Shown here piece by piece: positions 61,101 through 64,000 of a stretch of 64,000 nucleotides of DNA. The position numbers and the translations under genes are program-made. Source of the stretch: Ophthalmolycus amberensis (taxonomy: Eukaryota; Chordata; Actinopteri; Perciformes; Zoarcidae). Where the stretch lies: positions 510,001 to 574,000 of the forward strand of contig JAFEUB010000806.1 of NCBI GenBank assembly GCA_024529925.1, given 5' to 3'. Position 1 is the stretch's first letter. Each line of letters starts with the position of its first letter. Below the pieces are notes generated by a model. That model was not told where the DNA came from. It saw only the letters and a program-made list of their open reading frames with translations, and searched no databases.

Positions 61101-63033
61101 TTTCTTCTTTTTTTTCTTTACAGCACTGTAACCAAAAAAAAGTATGTCCCACACACGCCGTCAAGTGGAAGAGGCCCTCTGAGACGGCTAGTGTAGTTAA
61201 CACTATAAGACTTTAGCCCCGAGTGTTTGGAGCCTCCCGACAAGCTAGAGGCAACGTGGCATTAGCTCTGTGCTCGCTGTTAAAAGAAGCATCACCTAGC
61301 AGGCTAAATATCTGACCTGTCGGGGAGCTACAGCCAATGAGAGCGCTAGACGCTTGTTACAGGGATACTTGGGGGTGGGGTCGCCTTTTACAAAAAACAG
61401 CAATTCTACACTAAAAGCTCAATTTAGAGCTCTTGTGTTAATTGGAGGGTGGATTGTTATTTTTTATAACGTCTTTATTCACTTAAAAAAGTGTTTCACA
61501 TTGTGGAGGCACACACTGATTGTGTAATTGCAAAGGTTTTGTGAGCTTAACGTTCACATATACAGTAGTAGGCACTCTTTCAGAAATCTATCACTCTTCG
61601 GGTGAATTGTACATACTCTGCTCAGTGTGGACAGTTGTTTTTTGATGTAGCGACCGTACTACACATATGGACGTTTGTTTCCTGAATCAAGGAAACAAAC
61701 TACATTCGCTTCTTTTTTTGAACATGGTACTCAGTTGAAACTGATTTAATGATGCTCGAGAAAACGACTGATCAACGCTGATATGTTTTTAGCGTTATGC
61801 AAGTGTTGAGATTGATGTGTTGTAAACTCCTGCCGGTAGGTTATAAACAGCTGTCTTTGTGTCTGATAATCCTTCAAATTTGACATCCAGGTTGGTGTTT
61901 TTTTTAGCTGTAGGAACACATCCACACCAAAGAAGCCATGTGTTATTTTTGACACAGTGCTGTTGTCTTTCTATACACAGCCTACAGGCTGTGTATAGTC
62001 AAACTAAAGTCAGTGTCTAACAAAGTCAACACTGGTTACAACCAGTGTTGACTTTTAAGTCTAAAGGTCCATACTTGACTCCATCTTATGTTTTGCTTGT
62101 TTTTCTTAACTAGGTGGTGGATTGGGTGGCACTAGAAGAGGTGGCGCTGATGTCAACATTAAGCACTCCGGCCGAGATGATGCATCACGTTATGAAGAGC
62201 GCCCCATAGTGGGGTGAGTACTTTCAGTAAAGATATGTGATTTGGTATAAAATACTGCTGTGTATAACAGTCTTCACTTTGTCCTGACTGTTCATAGTGA
62301 TCGGGAACCCCGAGAGCGGAGGGAGCGCAGCCGAGAGCGTGACCGGGACAAGGACAGAGGAGAGCGCCGAAGGTCCCGATCCCGCGAACGCCGTCGGCGT
62401 ACTCGATCCCGGGAGCGAGAGAGAGAGAGACCGATTGGAGGAGCAGAGGAGGTCAGCGGTGGTGGTGGTAGTGGTAGCCGGCGTCGAGAGCGGGAGAAGG
62501 ACCGTGGGGCGGTCGCGGCAGCAGGAGGAGACAGCAGGAGTAGGGAGAGGAGTCGAGAACGAAAGAGAAGGAGCAGGAGCAGGGATCGCAAGAGAGACAG
62601 GGAGAGAGGCAAGGGGCTAGATGGGGAGGAGGTCAGCCAGGGAGACGGGGCCCCTGAAGGTGGTGAGCGGGTGCTGGAGGAAAATGAAGGAGAAGTGGGT
62701 GAGGGCATGGAGGAGCGTAAGGACAGAGACAGGGACCGCAGACGCAGCCACAGGGACAGAGAGAGGCGCAGGGGAGACCGGGACAGAGACAGGGAACATA
62801 AGCGGGAGCGGGGGGAGAGGGACAGGGGGGACCGCAGAGAGGAGCGTCACGGCTCCCTACGAGATGACACGGGCCCCCAAGATGACATGGCCGATGAGGG
62901 AGGCGCGCCGCCACACATGGAGGAGTACAGTCAGGATGGCATGATGGACCAGCAGTCGGTGCCATCGGCTGACGGCTACGGCTCCAGTGAAAATGGCTAC
63001 AAGATGGAGGGAGCGGGGGGAGAGGAGTACTGA
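52141..63033 (+). CDS. snrnp70: U1 snRNP 70 kDa protein (U1-70K)
   Basis: Core protein of the U1 snRNP. It binds stem-loop I of U1 snRNA through an RRM and helps define 5' splice sites in the nucleus. Coding exons: 52141-52287, 52383-52445, 55042-55096, 55191-55255, 55965-56027, 57192-57273, 60870-60971, 62114-62213, 62298-63033. Phases all match, giving 470 residues against about 437 in human. The N-terminus [20 protein letters not shown] is near-identical to the mammalian protein. The RRM (about 100-180) has RNP2 LFVARV and RNP1 RGYAFIEY. Then come [10 protein letters not shown], a Gly-rich stretch ([15 protein letters not shown]) and a long RS/RE/RD-rich tail with acidic breaks in the last exon (about 226-470). 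No frame damage is seen. Intron 7 (57274-60869) is unusually long and carries candidate stop exons and a 5'-splice-site array, described separately. Confidence 0.97.
53870..54520 (-). mobile_element. hAT element, GGTGGGCCGTC family, copy 2, with transposase C-terminus
   Basis: Antisense ORF 53931-54137 contains [20 protein letters not shown] then ARLSSLASM, the hAT C-terminal dimerisation domain. The right end GGCCTGACGGCCCACCACTG matches the other two copies in the window. The left terminus was not found. Lies in snrnp70 intron 3. The neighbouring 52446-53870 shows no gene. Confidence 0.75.
55300..55915. mobile_element. MITE with ACCGTACTTTCCGGACTATA termini
   Basis: TIRs ACCGTACTTTCCGGACTATA (55300-55319) and TATAGTCCGAAAAGTACGGT (55896-55915) differ at one position. 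A second internal inverted repeat, CATTACGGCCAATGGGGAAA plus TGCT at 55388-55411, recurs inverted at 55551-55574. Non-coding. In snrnp70 intron 5. Confidence 0.85.
56510..57087. mobile_element. hAT-type MITE, TAGGGCTGCACGATT termini
   Basis: TIRs TAGGGCTGCACGATT and AATTGTGCAGCCCTA (one mismatch), flanked by GTTGTTTT (56502-56509) and GTTGTGTT (57088-57095), a 7/8 match. Body rich in AATCGCGATT-like palindromes. No transposase. In snrnp70 intron 6, ending about 100 nt before exon 7. Confidence 0.85.
57663..57713 (+). other. snrnp70: Possible 51-nt in-frame cassette exon, snrnp70 intron 7
   Basis: A segment bounded by TTGTCTTTTAACAG and GTGATG/GTAAGC. It is exactly 51 nt and enters and leaves in the phase of the exon 7/exon 8 junction with no stop, so inclusion would add 17 residues after the RNP1 region. 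It could equally be chance or part of the regulatory interval. Confidence 0.25.
58069..58186 (+). other. snrnp70: Candidate alternative stop-containing (poison) exon of snrnp70
   Basis: In intron 7, CTCATTGCCACTGCAG precedes CCGCCAATCTGTGATGG and a donor TGATGG/GTAAGA closes the segment (118 nt). It starts CCGCC just as the constitutive exon 8 does. Joined to exon 7 it would read Ser-Ala-Asn-Leu and then TGA, so inclusion would truncate U1-70K inside its RRM. Vertebrate U1-70K genes are known, from memory, to have a regulated exon with an in-frame stop; equivalence to this segment is inference. Confidence 0.45.
58824..59128. mobile_element. MITE, TAGGGCTGTGTAATA / CACTCTGCCCTA termini
   Basis: About 305 nt with GATATCG- and ATATGG-rich subterminal inverted sequence (TTGGATATCGTAATATGGCA left, CAAGGTATATGGTAAAAGAT right), typical of the common fish AGGGCTG...CAGCCCT MITEs. 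In snrnp70 intron 7 between the candidate stop exon and the splice-donor array. Confidence 0.65.
59575..59893 (+). promoter_or_regulatory. snrnp70: Array of seven GGTAAGR 5'-splice-site motifs behind a strong acceptor, snrnp70 intron 7
   Basis: A long pyrimidine tract (about 59546-59571) ends in TTTCTTTCAG at 59574, an excellent 3' splice site. Downstream, GGTAAGG or GGTAAGA occurs at 59607, 59669, 59727, 59784, 59816, 59847 and 59887, with a weaker GGTAGG at 59587. Four copies share the exact 14-mer TTTGGTAAGGCCCT, and most are preceded by a G-run. Spacers (31-62 nt) are not alike, so this is not a plain tandem repeat. GGTAAG pairs with six contiguous bases of the U1 snRNA 5' end. Joined to exon 7, this exon reads five codons and then meets TAG at 59589-59591. 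It may be a poison exon with many alternative donors, or a U1 decoy platform. Confidence 0.6.
60972..62113. other. snrnp70: snrnp70 intron 8
   Basis: No gene. Contains a local inverted repeat near 61975-61998 (CACAGCCTACAGGCTGTG) and another near 62022-62053 (AGTCAACACTGGTTACAACC, then AGTGTTGACT). Ends with TTTTTCTTAACTAG before exon 9. Confidence 0.5.
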
Positions 63034-63560
63034 GACAGCCCCTCACCCAGCAGACTCCCACTCATAAATAAGTTGTTTCATACTATACTTTAACTCTGCC
63101 CTTAACTTTTTACCAAGACACGGGAAGCCTAAATGATGTCGGGGCCTCTTCAGCACCAGGCTTCTAGCTAGCTTTCCTCCTGTCTGTCAAGAATCTGTTG
63201 AAATATTCCTCTTAATACTGTTGCACGCACAGTCGATAACTGATTTGGTCTCACAGAAGTTGCAGCTTTCCTGCATTGTCCGACTAATCCGTGCCACTAA
63301 ATGTTACCAGATTACTTTTTACTTGATTCACTCTAGATATGTTTTTTTCTTTTTCCACTTGGCTTGGGATGAACTGTAGAAACACAAGTTCCATTTGGTT
63401 TTAAAAGGGTAGATTGTGTTGTCTTTTATTTCCAGATTCACAAAACAGTTGGATTGTATGCTCATTTGGAACCAAGTGACAAATTTCCCCTCAATGTATG
63501 TGAAATTGATGGAGATGTAGTATTGTGACTATTGAGGGCTGTTCTGTTTATTCATTCTGG

Positions 63561-63566
63561 AATAAA
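63561..63566 (+). terminator. snrnp70: snrnp70 polyadenylation signal
   Basis: AATAAA 528 nt after the stop, followed by T-rich then TGTCTGGTGTTT sequence, a good downstream element. A second AATAAA follows near 63622-63627 and could serve as an alternative site. Confidence 0.75.
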
Positions 63567-64000
63567 GTTTTTTTCTTTTTATTATGTCTGGTGTTTCTAT
63601 GTTAGATTTGCAAGGTCATTTTAATAAAGATGTGGCTTAAAGCCAGAGCTCATCCTATTTGTATGCCTTTCATAACACATCCTGTGACTTTAACTTCTGA
63701 TTCTATTTTCAGACCTTAAATGTAACCATTCCATCCTCCACCTTGCAGTATAAAAAGACAGCTGGACATCTATCATGAGTTGACGTGTTTAAATTCATTT
63801 TCTTACAATTTAGTTGCATGATAATTCTGTTATAGTGGAGATGCATCGGCGCAGTAGCTTGCTTTGACATATGTGGTCCACATAGGTAGAGCATTTATGT
63901 ATAGCATATAGTCGGATTTTCATACTGCGTGAATGGAAACCAGTAATTTGATTGTTTCGTAAAACCAATCTGCATTATGTAATGAGAAATGGTCAGCAAC
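63567..64000. other. Downstream of snrnp70
   Basis: About 430 nt after the main poly(A) signal. Contains a second AATAAA near 63622 and otherwise AT-rich sequence in which I see no gene or clear repeat. Confidence 0.5.

Noticed and set aside
62292..63061. Antisense and frame-shifted ORFs over the last snrnp70 exon
   Set aside because: Products of RS/RD codon repetition; the sense frame is the conserved U1-70K tail.

Overview
This is vertebrate nuclear DNA, almost certainly from a teleost fish. Protein-coding genes are split by GT-AG introns, and the space between exons is packed with fish-type repeats: hAT, piggyBac, L2 and Rex1-like LINEs, a BEL/Pao element, CA, CT and ACT microsatellites, and many MITEs. 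There are no operons, CRISPR arrays or recognisable tRNA or rRNA genes.

Three protein genes lie head-to-tail on the + strand. (1) 3502-19606 holds the last 13 coding exons of an ABCC1/MRP1-type ABC transporter: the end of NBD1, the linker, TMD2 and all of NBD2. Its 5' two-thirds lie left of the window. (2) About 25038-47403 is scaf1, with a non-coding first exon, one giant 3.4-kb coding exon and four small 3' exons. It encodes an SR-rich protein that binds the RNA polymerase II C-terminal domain. (3) About 51460-63566 is snrnp70, encoding U1-70K, complete in nine coding exons. The last two genes act in the same process, coupling transcription to splicing and recognising 5' splice sites. The transporter is functionally unrelated.

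The repeats are layered. Intron 11 of the transporter gene carries two hAT remnants, then a BEL/Pao element that is itself interrupted by an L2 LINE. A hAT family present three times in the window has a piggyBac element in one copy, and another copy shows the matching unoccupied TTAA site. The last scaf1 introns hold an unclassified 2.8-kb element ending in twelve hairpin units.

The most interesting signal is in snrnp70 intron 7. About 1.5 kb upstream of exon 8, a strong 3' splice site at 59574 is followed by seven GGTAAGR motifs. Four of them share an exact 14-mer, and the spacers between them are unrelated in sequence. Each motif is a U1 snRNA-complementary 5' splice site. This looks like a decoy or tandem-donor array in the gene for the U1 snRNP's own protein, next to a second candidate stop-containing exon at 58069-58186. 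I propose an autoregulatory U1-level sensor. The motifs are read directly from the sequence; the function is inference.
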